From contig CAMLLD010000054.1 of NCBI GenBank assembly GCA_946480785.1, positions 1 through 45,224 of the forward strand: a DNA stretch of 45,224 nucleotides. Direction: 5' to 3'. The notes below the pieces were generated by a model that was not told the DNA's origin, ran no database searches, and saw only the letters and a program-made list of their open reading frames with translations. This DNA comes from an uncultured Blastocatellia bacterium. GTDB lineage: Bacteria > Acidobacteriota > Blastocatellia > Pyrinomonadales > Pyrinomonadaceae. A program made the position numbers and the translations under genes. Shown here piece after piece: positions 35,446-42,606 of this stretch (the stretch's first letter is position 1; every line of letters starts with the position of its first letter).

Positions 35446-35705
35446 TACTTAAACCGCGAACGTAACTCAGCGAGCACCTCCTCACCAGGAATCAACTTGA
35501 CGCTGCCTTCGTCAATCTCACGAATACGACGTTCGACCTCCTCCGACCATGCGGCGTCGATTTCAGTCTGCTCAGGATCATCCAAACTCTCGAGCAGATG
35601 ACCCGCCAGCATTGCGCGGGCGTTTGGAGGAAGGTCCAGGGCCGCACGCAGTATCTCGTCAAATGAAGTCAAAAGCTCAGACGACTCATTTTTGTAACTC
35701 TTCAT
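35445..35705 (-). CDS. Addiction-module antitoxin (TIGR02574-like)
   Basis: Acidic protein of 86 residues, with typical features of the RelB-type addiction-module family that pairs with ParE/RelE toxins: LLTSFDEILRAALDLPPNAR, MLAGHLLESLDDPEQTEID and the conserved AAWSEEVERRIREIDEGSVK. It precedes and overlaps the toxin gene. The pair sits within an otherwise continuous operon for a molybdoenzyme complex, which suggests insertion. Autoregulation by the complex is usual but no operator is evident in the 72-nt upstream gap. Confidence 0.85.
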   Translation of the reverse strand: MKSYKNESSELLTSFDEILRAALDLPPNARAMLAGHLLESLDDPEQTEIDAAWSEEVERRIREIDEGSVKLIPGEEVLAELRSRFK

Positions 35706-35777
35706 AAACCAAGCCTCAATTCTGGAAGCGGTGTGGACGTCCAGTCTAACATGGCTGCTGTCCTACCGACCGTGACA

Positions 35778-37313
35778 CTAGGCCAGCGGGACGGATTGGC
35801 CCGCTTGCACGTAGGCGTTTTCGAAGAGCATCAGGCCGACGAGGGCCATGGGTGCGCCTGCGGCGCCGAATAAATAGGGAACGAGATTGAGAACTGCCAA
35901 CAAAGGAAGCAGACCACCAAAGAACGAAAGGATTACGCCAAACCAGAAGTCACTGCGATAACGCCCGTGGACCATCTCGTGAATCGCGAGCCGCGCGTGC
36001 GCGGTGGGATGCGTCAACGAGACTTCACCCCAGATCATCAACAAGTGAAACGCGCTCGCGATCGCCAGTATCCAAATCAGCGAGAGTCGCGCGCCCCCAA
36101 TCAAACTCAACACGGCCGAACCCACCAACACCGCCTGCACCAACAGATGCGGCGGCAGCAGCGGGTTCTGCCACATGTCGCGCGCCTTCGCCTGCGCGAA
36201 GAGATAAGCGGTGTAGACGGCGGTCAGCACCGCCAACGGAACCCCAAAGATCATCAACCATGATTGCAACGACGTCGAACCGGCCCAGCTCGCCACAAAG
36301 TGCAACAACAAAACGAGCGTATAACCCGCGATAATAAACGCGCCCTTCACTAACCAACTGCGCCACTGCGGCCGCGTGAAGATCAAATAAAAACGCTCCG
36401 GATGCTCGAGGTCCCAAAGCAACAACCCACCCGTGATCGCCAGAAACGCACCCGAAATCACCGGCGTCGCCCACAACCAAACCGCATCAGTCACCCGAAA
36501 CACACCCAACAAAACCAGCAACGCCGCCACCAGGTAAACACCCGACGCGATCCCCTTGGTCCACGTGTACAAACTCACACGCCAATCCCACGGAATCGAA
36601 TGCGCCACGTCGTACGAAAGCAACGCCGCCGCCGAAGAGTTATTGAAGTTTGGATTACCCGAAACAACCGTGTCCGCAGCCGCATGCTGCTCGGACCACA
36701 TGAACAACCCGCCTTCCGGCCGCCGCGCCGCGAGCGGATCCAGCGTCGCCTGATGCGCGCCTTTATAAAACAGCTTTGGCAGCGTCTCCTTCTCCGGCCG
36801 CCGCACCGCCACACTCTCACGATTGATGATCTGCGCCACGTACGAATCCGTGTCGTTCATGTCGCCGACAAGAATCGCCTGCGTCGGACACACAACAACA
36901 CACGCCGGCTCGAGTCCGATATCGATCCGATGCGCGCAGAAATTGCACTTCTCCGCCGAGTGATCTTCCGGGTTGATAAAGATTGCATCGTACGGACACG
37001 CCGCCATGCACGCCTTGCAACCGATGCAGATCGACTTGTCAAAATCGACAATCCCGTCAGCGCGCTTAAACATCGCCGCAGTCGGACACGCAGTGACACA
37101 CGGCGCGTGCGCACACTGATTACAGCGCGTCACCTGATGCGCGCGGCGCGCCTGCGGAAACACACCAACGTCGACGTGCTTGACGTAAGTACGCGTGACG
37201 GAAACCGGCACGAGGTTCTCAGACTTGCACGCGGTCGTACACGCGTGACAGCCGATACAGCGTGTGTGGTCGATTACCTTCGCCCACTGAATCGGGGCGG
37301 CCGACTCCGTCAT
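35778..37313 (-). CDS. Fused iron-sulfur and NrfD-like membrane subunit of a molybdoenzyme complex
   Basis: Fusion of 511 residues. The N-terminal half (about 10-190) is a NrfC/HybA-type ferredoxin with four cysteine groups for four [4Fe-4S] clusters: CIGCHACTTAC, CNQCAHAPCVTAC, CIGCKACMAAC and CNFCAHRIDIG...CVVVC. The C-terminal half (about 250-510) has about eight hydrophobic segments of the NrfD/PsrC quinone-reactive family (WTKGIASGVYLVAALLVLLG). In most organisms these are two proteins (e.g. SoeB and SoeC). ATG 37313 has GGAG seven bases upstream; TTG 37319 is two codons earlier. It is first in the operon and transfers electrons between quinone and the molybdopterin subunit. Confidence 0.87.
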   Translation of the reverse strand: MTESAAPIQWAKVIDHTRCIGCHACTTACKSENLVPVSVTRTYVKHVDVGVFPQARRAHQVTRCNQCAHAPCVTACPTAAMFKRADGIVDFDKSICIGCKACMAACPYDAIFINPEDHSAEKCNFCAHRIDIGLEPACVVVCPTQAILVGDMNDTDSYVAQIINRESVAVRRPEKETLPKLFYKGAHQATLDPLAARRPEGGLFMWSEQHAAADTVVSGNPNFNNSSAAALLSYDVAHSIPWDWRVSLYTWTKGIASGVYLVAALLVLLGVFRVTDAVWLWATPVISGAFLAITGGLLLWDLEHPERFYLIFTRPQWRSWLVKGAFIIAGYTLVLLLHFVASWAGSTSLQSWLMIFGVPLAVLTAVYTAYLFAQAKARDMWQNPLLPPHLLVQAVLVGSAVLSLIGGARLSLIWILAIASAFHLLMIWGEVSLTHPTAHARLAIHEMVHGRYRSDFWFGVILSFFGGLLPLLAVLNLVPYLFGAAGAPMALVGLMLFENAYVQAGQSVPLA

Positions 37314-37373
37314 AAACAAGCTCCAATCGCGAGGCCGAGACTATAACATTTCGCGGCTCAGCCAAGCGCGACA

Positions 37374-37398
37374 TTGACAAATCCTCCGTCGCGACGGA
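37374..37398 (+). promoter_or_regulatory. Perfect -35 box next to a 14-bp palindrome upstream of the rhodanese gene
   Basis: TTGACA lies at 37374-37379. TCCGTCGCGACGGA (37385-37398) is an exact palindrome that would fall in the promoter spacer, as a repressor operator often does. No good -10 is seen at 17-18 nt, so the promoter itself is weakly supported. Confidence 0.35.
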
Positions 37399-37421
37399 AA
37401 TTAAGCGAGTCGGAGGACCCT

Positions 37422-37967
37422 ATGCGTCATACATACTTATATCCCCTGCTCATCCTGGCGCTCACATTTGTTTTCGCCGGTTGCAGTAAAACCCACAGCC
37501 AGACGACGAGCAACGCGCAGAAGTCAGTCGCCGCCGCCACGCCCTATCCGGACGGCGCGCGCCGCGTCACGATTGATGAAATGGAATCGCTGGTCAAGGA
37601 AGGCAAAGCTGTCGTGATCGACGTGCGCAGCCAGGATGCATACGACGCCGGCCACATCCCCGGCGCGAAAGTGATCCCGGCAGGCGAGATCCTGAATCAC
37701 CTCAGCGAACTGCCGAAAGACAAGTTGATCATCACGTACTGTTCTTGACACGCCGAACATACGTCCGCCGGTTCGGTGGTCGCACTAAAAACCAAAGGGA
37801 TCGAAAACGCCGCAGCTTTGTTGGGTGGCTTCAACCTGTGGCAGCAACAAGGCAAACCAATCGATCGAAAACCAGGACCAGCTATACAACCTGGGTCACC
37901 AGCGCCGGGAGCGGGGTCACAACCTTCGCCGCCGGCACGCACAACACCGGGCAGGGCGCGTTCCTGA
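37422..37967 (+). CDS. Rhodanese-like lipoprotein, predicted selenoprotein (in-frame TGA = Sec109)
   Basis: Predicted exported lipoprotein of 181 residues. ATG 37422 follows GGAGG by six bases. The signal sequence ends at FVFAGC. The rhodanese domain runs VTIDEMESLVKEGKAVVIDV, AYDAGHIPGAKVIPAGEI and LIITYC-S-(TGA)-HAEHTSAG, and then VVALKTKGIENAAALLGGFN and LWQQQGKPI. The TGA at 37746-37748 is the only stop before 37965 and replaces the second Cys of the YCxC motif known from related rhodaneses (typically YCxCPxE). A hairpin 21 nt later fits a bacterial SECIS. A Pro-rich tail follows; its coding overlaps the convergent usp gene by 86 nt. A nonsense mutation or sequencing error is the alternative. 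The gene is divergent from the putative sulfur-oxidation operon, suggesting periplasmic sulfane-sulfur chemistry. Confidence 0.75.
37746..37782 (+). promoter_or_regulatory. Predicted bacterial SECIS element
   Basis: After TGA (37746-37748), bases 37762-37769 (CGTCCGCC) pair with 37775-37782 (GGTGGTCG): five pairs including one G-U next to the loop, a U-U mismatch, and two more pairs. The apical loop is GGTTC (37770-37774), with G in its first two positions. The distance from TGA to the loop is 21 nt, within the 16-37 nt range described for bacterial SECIS elements. Confidence 0.6.
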
Positions 37968-38838
37968 TAACGCGCTCTATTTCCGACCCGAGCACCTGAT
38001 TACCGCCAAACAACGAACCGTGCACCGCCGTGCCGATGACGATCAGATCCGCGTCGAGATTCGCGGCGAGTTTCACGATCTCCTGATACGGCCGGCCTTC
38101 AGCAATGTGCGTCGCCGCCTTCGCGCCGGACGCGCGTGAGAATTGGGCCATGCGTTCCTGCACGTGACTGCGCAGCCGCGTCAACGCGGCGAGTCCGCCT
38201 TCGGGAAACATCGCCGAGATCTGATCGAAGTAGTCGCCGATGACGTAGACAGCGTGCAGTTCCGCGCCCTGATGGTTCGAGATGCTGGTGGCGAGCTGAG
38301 TTGCAGCCGCGGAAGACGGGCGGAAGTTTGTCGCCAGCAGCACGCGATTCAAACGGATCTGCGTGTGGCCGCTGCGATGTTCGACGAAATCACGTTGCGG
38401 CGGACGCGTCGCCAGCACCGCGCAAGGCGCTTCGGCAACGATCTCTTCGGCAATCGAACCACCGAATGCGCGTGACAGCCGTCTCCGGCTGCGCGTCACT
38501 ACGGTGATCAAATCGACTTCATGTTCAAAAGCGACGCGCGCGATCTCCGTCGCCGGATCGCCTTCCGCAAACACGGGGTCGACTTCCACACCGTCGAGCA
38601 ACGGGTCCGCGAGCAGTCCCTTCGTTTGCGCGCGCAACTCCAGCAGCCAATGGTTCTCCTGATCTTCAAAGATATGCACCGGCAACGTCAGCAGGTTGGC
38701 GGGCACTTTCGCGTCCTGCACGTTGAGCATCAACACTCTGCCGCCGTTGTTGCGGGCGAAGCCGGCCGCATACTTCAAGGCCGCATGCGAGTGCGCAGAA
38801 AAGTCGGTAGGAAAAAGGATATTTCTGAATGGAAACAT
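37882..38838 (-). CDS. Tandem-domain universal stress protein (UspA family)
   Basis: Cytoplasmic protein of 318 residues from ATG 38838 (MFPFRNILFPTDFSAHSHAA). An extension to 39177 is antisense to the permease gene and is rejected. Two Usp domains lie in tandem: residues 1-150 and 160-300. The second ends with the ATP-binding glycine motif (DLIVIGTAVHGSLFGGNQVLGSEIERV, shown by G-x2-G-x9-G spacing). The first ends in RRRLSRAFGGSIAEEIVA, so it may also bind nucleotide. Such proteins respond to starvation, oxidative or respiratory stress. It is divergent from the amino acid permease and converges, with overlap, on the rhodanese gene. Confidence 0.9.
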   Translation of the reverse strand: MFPFRNILFPTDFSAHSHAALKYAAGFARNNGGRVLMLNVQDAKVPANLLTLPVHIFEDQENHWLLELRAQTKGLLADPLLDGVEVDPVFAEGDPATEIARVAFEHEVDLITVVTRSRRRLSRAFGGSIAEEIVAEAPCAVLATRPPQRDFVEHRSGHTQIRLNRVLLATNFRPSSAAATQLATSISNHQGAELHAVYVIGDYFDQISAMFPEGGLAALTRLRSHVQERMAQFSRASGAKAATHIAEGRPYQEIVKLAANLDADLIVIGTAVHGSLFGGNQVLGSEIERVIRNAPCPVLCVPAAKVVTPLPALVTQVV

Positions 38839-38932
38839 ATGCCTCAACACTAAGTCAGGATTGCAAGATTTACAAGACCATGCCAAACTCCGCAGGCTTC
38901 CCTTTCTGAATCCACTTCTCGGAGGCGACACA

Positions 38933-40666
38933 TTGCTTCGTGGACTCTTTCGGACCAAGAATCTCGATGAAATTCTGGCCGCAGCAGGTGGCCCACAGTT
39001 TTCACTCAAACGAACGCTCAACGCTTTCAACATAACCCTGATCGGTATCGGCGCGATCATCGGCGCCGGCATCTTCGCAACCGTCGGCACCGCCGCGTCA
39101 GGCACCGCCGAACGCGCGGGCGCTGGTCCGTCGTTGATGCTCTCGTTTGTGATCACGGCGATCGTCTGCGGCTTCACGGCGCTCTGTTACGCCGAGCTCG
39201 CCTCGATGGTGCCGATCTCCGGTTCGGCTTACACCTACTCATACGCCACGCTCGGCGAGCTGATCGCGTGGATCATCGGTTGGGACTTGATCATCGAGTA
39301 CGCGATCGGCAACGTCGCCGTGGCGATCAGTTGGGCGGAGTTTTTCAATCGACTGCTGCGCAACCTCGGCATTCACGTACCCGACTGGTTGACGTCAAAC
39401 TATCGCACCGCGAGTGCGGAGGTACTGGCGAGCGCGCCGCATATCGGCGGTGTTCCGATCGTATTCAATATTCTCGCCTTCGGCATCGTGGCGTTGATTA
39501 CCATCGTGTTGGTGTGGGGCATCAAGGAATCGGCGAACTTCAACGCGGTCATGGTGATGATCAAGATCATCGTGCTGCTTTTTTTCATCGGCCTCGCGCT
39601 CTACTATGTGTCGCCCGCAACGATGACCGAGCACTGGAAGCCATTCCAGCCGCAAGGTTGGATGGGCACGCTGACCGCCGCGGCGGTCGTGTTTTTTGCT
39701 TACATCGGTTTTGACGCTGTCAGCACAGTTGCTGAAGAAACAAAGAACCCCGCCCGCGATCTGCCCATCGGGATCATCGCATCGCTGATCATCTGCACGA
39801 TTCTCTACATCCTGGTGGCGGCCGTGTTCACGGGCATGGTGCCGTGGGAGACGGTGCGTGGATGGACTGCCGATCAGCGTGGCGAGTCGTTGACGATGGC
39901 TCTGGAAACAGTCGCGCCGCACGCCTTGTGGCAAAACACAGTCATCGCTTTTGGTTCAGTGATCGCACACACAGCGGTGTTGCTCGTCTTCCAGCTTGGG
40001 CAACCGCGTATCTTCTTTTCGATGGCGCGCGACGGTTTGTTGCCCTCATGGTTCGCGAGCGTTCACCCGCGCTTCAAGACGCCGCACGTCACCACGATTC
40101 TGACGGGCATCGCGGTCGGCGGTATCGCGGCGTTCGCGACTGTCGACGAGATGGTGAGCCTGACGAACATCGGGACGCTGTTCGCGTTCATTCTGGTCTG
40201 TCTCGGCGTGACTGTGTTGCGGCACAAGGATCCGCATCGCGCGCGGCCGTTCAAGGTGCCGTTTGGTCCATACCTGCTGCCGGGACTCGGCGCGATCTCG
40301 TGTGCGTTTCTCATTTACTTTCTGCCGGAAGGTTCTTACTGGCGTTTTGTCGGCTGGCTGGCGTTGGGACTCGCGGTTTATCTTTCTTACGGTTACACGC
40401 GCAGCGCCGTCGGACAGAAATTGGGACGGCCGGGGCGTTCTCCTCTCGGCTTGAAATTCGCGGCTGTGTGCTGCGTGCTCGTCGCGGTTGGACTCTTCGT
40501 GATTCCGCACGATGTCGCGCCGCGCGAACTGTTGTCGGAAGCATTCAGCTCCACCGCCGAGAACCACGGTCAAACTTTGTATGGACTGTTGATTATTATC
40601 GGCGGCATTGTCGGCGCGATCCTCGGCGTCGCGATCGGCACGAGGAAGCAAACAGAACCAGTGTAG
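38933..40666 (+). CDS. APC-superfamily cationic amino acid transporter-like permease
   Basis: Inner-membrane permease of 577 residues. The start is TTG 38933, seven bases after GGAGG (38921-38925); the longer frame from 38696 overlaps usp and is rejected. The N-terminus (LFRTKNLDEILAAAGGPQFS) is typical of the YfnA/CAT group. TM1 is IGIGAIIGAGIFATVGTAAS, followed by LCYAELASMVPISGSAYTYS. About 12-14 hydrophobic segments are present, with a C-terminal pair beyond the standard 12. It precedes cstA by nine bases, so the two are cotranscribed and probably form a nutrient-scavenging unit. Exact substrate unknown. Confidence 0.88.
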   Translation: MLRGLFRTKNLDEILAAAGGPQFSLKRTLNAFNITLIGIGAIIGAGIFATVGTAASGTAERAGAGPSLMLSFVITAIVCGFTALCYAELASMVPISGSAYTYSYATLGELIAWIIGWDLIIEYAIGNVAVAISWAEFFNRLLRNLGIHVPDWLTSNYRTASAEVLASAPHIGGVPIVFNILAFGIVALITIVLVWGIKESANFNAVMVMIKIIVLLFFIGLALYYVSPATMTEHWKPFQPQGWMGTLTAAAVVFFAYIGFDAVSTVAEETKNPARDLPIGIIASLIICTILYILVAAVFTGMVPWETVRGWTADQRGESLTMALETVAPHALWQNTVIAFGSVIAHTAVLLVFQLGQPRIFFSMARDGLLPSWFASVHPRFKTPHVTTILTGIAVGGIAAFATVDEMVSLTNIGTLFAFILVCLGVTVLRHKDPHRARPFKVPFGPYLLPGLGAISCAFLIYFLPEGSYWRFVGWLALGLAVYLSYGYTRSAVGQKLGRPGRSPLGLKFAAVCCVLVAVGLFVIPHDVAPRELLSEAFSSTAENHGQTLYGLLIIIGGIVGAILGVAIGTRKQTEPV

Positions 40667-40675
40667 TTTCGGGTT

Positions 40676-42544
40676 ATGAACGCTTTACCAATCATCATCG
40701 GTTCGCTCTGCGTGATCGCGATCTCGTATCGCTACTACTCCGCATTCATCGCGGCGAAGGTGCTGGCGCTCGACGATTCGCGGCCGGTGCCGTCGCAGAC
40801 GATGTACGACGGCCATAACTACTACCCGACGAACAAGTGGGTATTGTTTGGCCATCACTTCGCCGCGATCTCCGGCGCGGGACCGTTGATTGGCCCGGTG
40901 CTCGCGGCGCAGTTTGGTTATCTGCCGGGCTTGCTGTGGCTTGTGATCGGCGTCTGTCTCGGCGGCGCGGTACACGACTTCATGATCATGGCGGGCAGTG
41001 TGCGCCGCAAAGGAAAGTCGTTGGCGGAGATGGCGCGGACGGAGATCAGTCCGCTGTCTGGACTCGTCGCGGGGATTGCGATTCTCTTCATCGTGGTGAT
41101 CGCACTCGCGGGACTCGGGCTTGTCGTCGTGAATGCGCTTGCGGAGTCGCCGTGGGGCACGTTCACCGTCGCGTTTACGATTCCGCTCGCGCTGTTGATG
41201 GGTCTTTACATGTATCGCTTCCGCAAAGGCCGGATCGCGGAAGCGAGCATCATCGGGATTGTGGGCTTGCTGTTCGCGGTTTATCTCGGCGGCCGCATAG
41301 CCGACTCTTCCGCGGCGCACATGTTCACGTTCTCGCGCAACAGCCTGATCGTCATCATGGCGGCTTACGGTTTCATCGCGTCGGTGCTGCCGGTGTGGAT
41401 GCTGCTTTGCCCGCGCGATTACCTGTCGTCGTATTTGAAGATCGGCACGATTGCATTTCTGATTCTCGGCGTGATCCTCGTTCATCCGAACCTAAACATG
41501 CCGGCGCTCACGCCGTTCACCGCCGGCGGTGGACCAGTCATTCCCGGCAAGCTCTATCCGTTTGTCTTCATCACGATCGCTTGCGGAGCGATCTCCGGTT
41601 TTCACGCGCTCATCTCTTCGGGCACGACGCCGAAGATGATCGCGAAAGAAACTGACACGCGGATGATCGGTTACGGCAGTATGTTGATGGAGGGCGTCGT
41701 CGGCATCGTTGCGCTGATCGCGGCCACTTCGCTTTTCCCGGGCGACTACTTCGCCATCAACACGGCGCAAGGCACCGAGCAGCAGAAAGCCGCGTACGCG
41801 CTGATGGTCGACGCGCATACCGCCGGCGATTTCAATCTCAAACCGCAGGAGATCGATCGACTCGAACAGGAATCAGGCGAGAAGAACCTGCGCGGCCGCA
41901 CCGGCGGCGCGGTCACGCTCGCGATCGGCATCGCGAAGATCTTCGAAGGCATTCCGGGTCTCGGCGGGTTCATGAAGTACTGGTATCACTTCGCAATCAT
42001 GTTTGAGGCGCTGTTCATCCTCACGACGATCGACACGGGCACACGTGTCGCTCGATTCCTGGTAGGTGAGTTTGGCGGGAGGTTCTATGAAAAACTCGAG
42101 GAGCCGAATTGGCTGCCCGGTTCGGTCGTAACGTCGTTGCTGGTCGTCGCTGCGTGGGCGGCCTTCATCTGGTCGGGTTCGATTTCAACGATTTGGCCGA
42201 TGTTTGGCATTGCTAATCAACTGCTCGCCGCGGTCGCTTTGTGCGTCGCGACGACGATCATAGTCAACTCCGGCCGCGCGAAATACGCGTGGGTCACGCT
42301 TCTTCCGCTCGCTTTCGTCAGCACGACGACACTCGTCGCGGGCTATCAATCGATCACCGACATCTTCTGGCCGCTCGCGCAAAAGCCGCAAACCGCAACT
42401 CAGGGCCTCATCAACACCGGCCTGACCGCAATCATCATGTTCGCGGCCGTCGTCATTATGCTCGACTCCATCCGGCGCTGGCTCGGAACTCCCAATCAAC
42501 CGCAGGTCACGCGATTGGACAGTTTTGCGGTGGATGGGCAATAA
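40676..42544 (+). CDS. cstA: Carbon starvation protein CstA
   Basis: Integral membrane transporter of 622 residues with about 16 hydrophobic segments. Family signatures are [77 protein letters not shown] and [16 protein letters not shown]. CstA/YjiY proteins import peptides or pyruvate under carbon limitation. It is the second gene of an operon with an amino acid permease and is followed by hppA after 62 nt. No CRP-type site was identified. The middle region of about 40 residues ([20 protein letters not shown]) is hydrophilic and lies between membrane segments. Confidence 0.95.
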   Translation: MNALPIIIGSLCVIAISYRYYSAFIAAKVLALDDSRPVPSQTMYDGHNYYPTNKWVLFGHHFAAISGAGPLIGPVLAAQFGYLPGLLWLVIGVCLGGAVHDFMIMAGSVRRKGKSLAEMARTEISPLSGLVAGIAILFIVVIALAGLGLVVVNALAESPWGTFTVAFTIPLALLMGLYMYRFRKGRIAEASIIGIVGLLFAVYLGGRIADSSAAHMFTFSRNSLIVIMAAYGFIASVLPVWMLLCPRDYLSSYLKIGTIAFLILGVILVHPNLNMPALTPFTAGGGPVIPGKLYPFVFITIACGAISGFHALISSGTTPKMIAKETDTRMIGYGSMLMEGVVGIVALIAATSLFPGDYFAINTAQGTEQQKAAYALMVDAHTAGDFNLKPQEIDRLEQESGEKNLRGRTGGAVTLAIGIAKIFEGIPGLGGFMKYWYHFAIMFEALFILTTIDTGTRVARFLVGEFGGRFYEKLEEPNWLPGSVVTSLLVVAAWAAFIWSGSISTIWPMFGIANQLLAAVALCVATTIIVNSGRAKYAWVTLLPLAFVSTTTLVAGYQSITDIFWPLAQKPQTATQGLINTGLTAIIMFAAVVIMLDSIRRWLGTPNQPQVTRLDSFAVDGQ

Positions 42545-42606
42545 TACGCCCTTTCGAAAGCGGGTCTCGCCATTTTCTAGACAAACTCGAAAGGAATTTC
42601 TCCGAA

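Noticed and set aside
35149..35705. Prophage or integron explanation for the toxin-antitoxin pair
   Set aside because: No integrase, attachment repeats or phage genes are seen; only the two-gene module is present.
36402..37346. Long plus-strand open frame opposite the FeS-NrfD gene
   Set aside because: Basic, low-information sequence from the antisense of a GC-biased gene; no homology features or ribosome site.
37776..37967. Separate small gene after the TGA in the rhodanese region
   Set aside because: Its sequence is the second half of the rhodanese domain in the same frame as the upstream part; it has no signal or ribosome site of its own.
38839..39177. N-terminal extension of the universal stress protein
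   Set aside because: Overlaps the permease coding start on the opposite strand; ATG 38838 gives a canonical Usp N-terminus.
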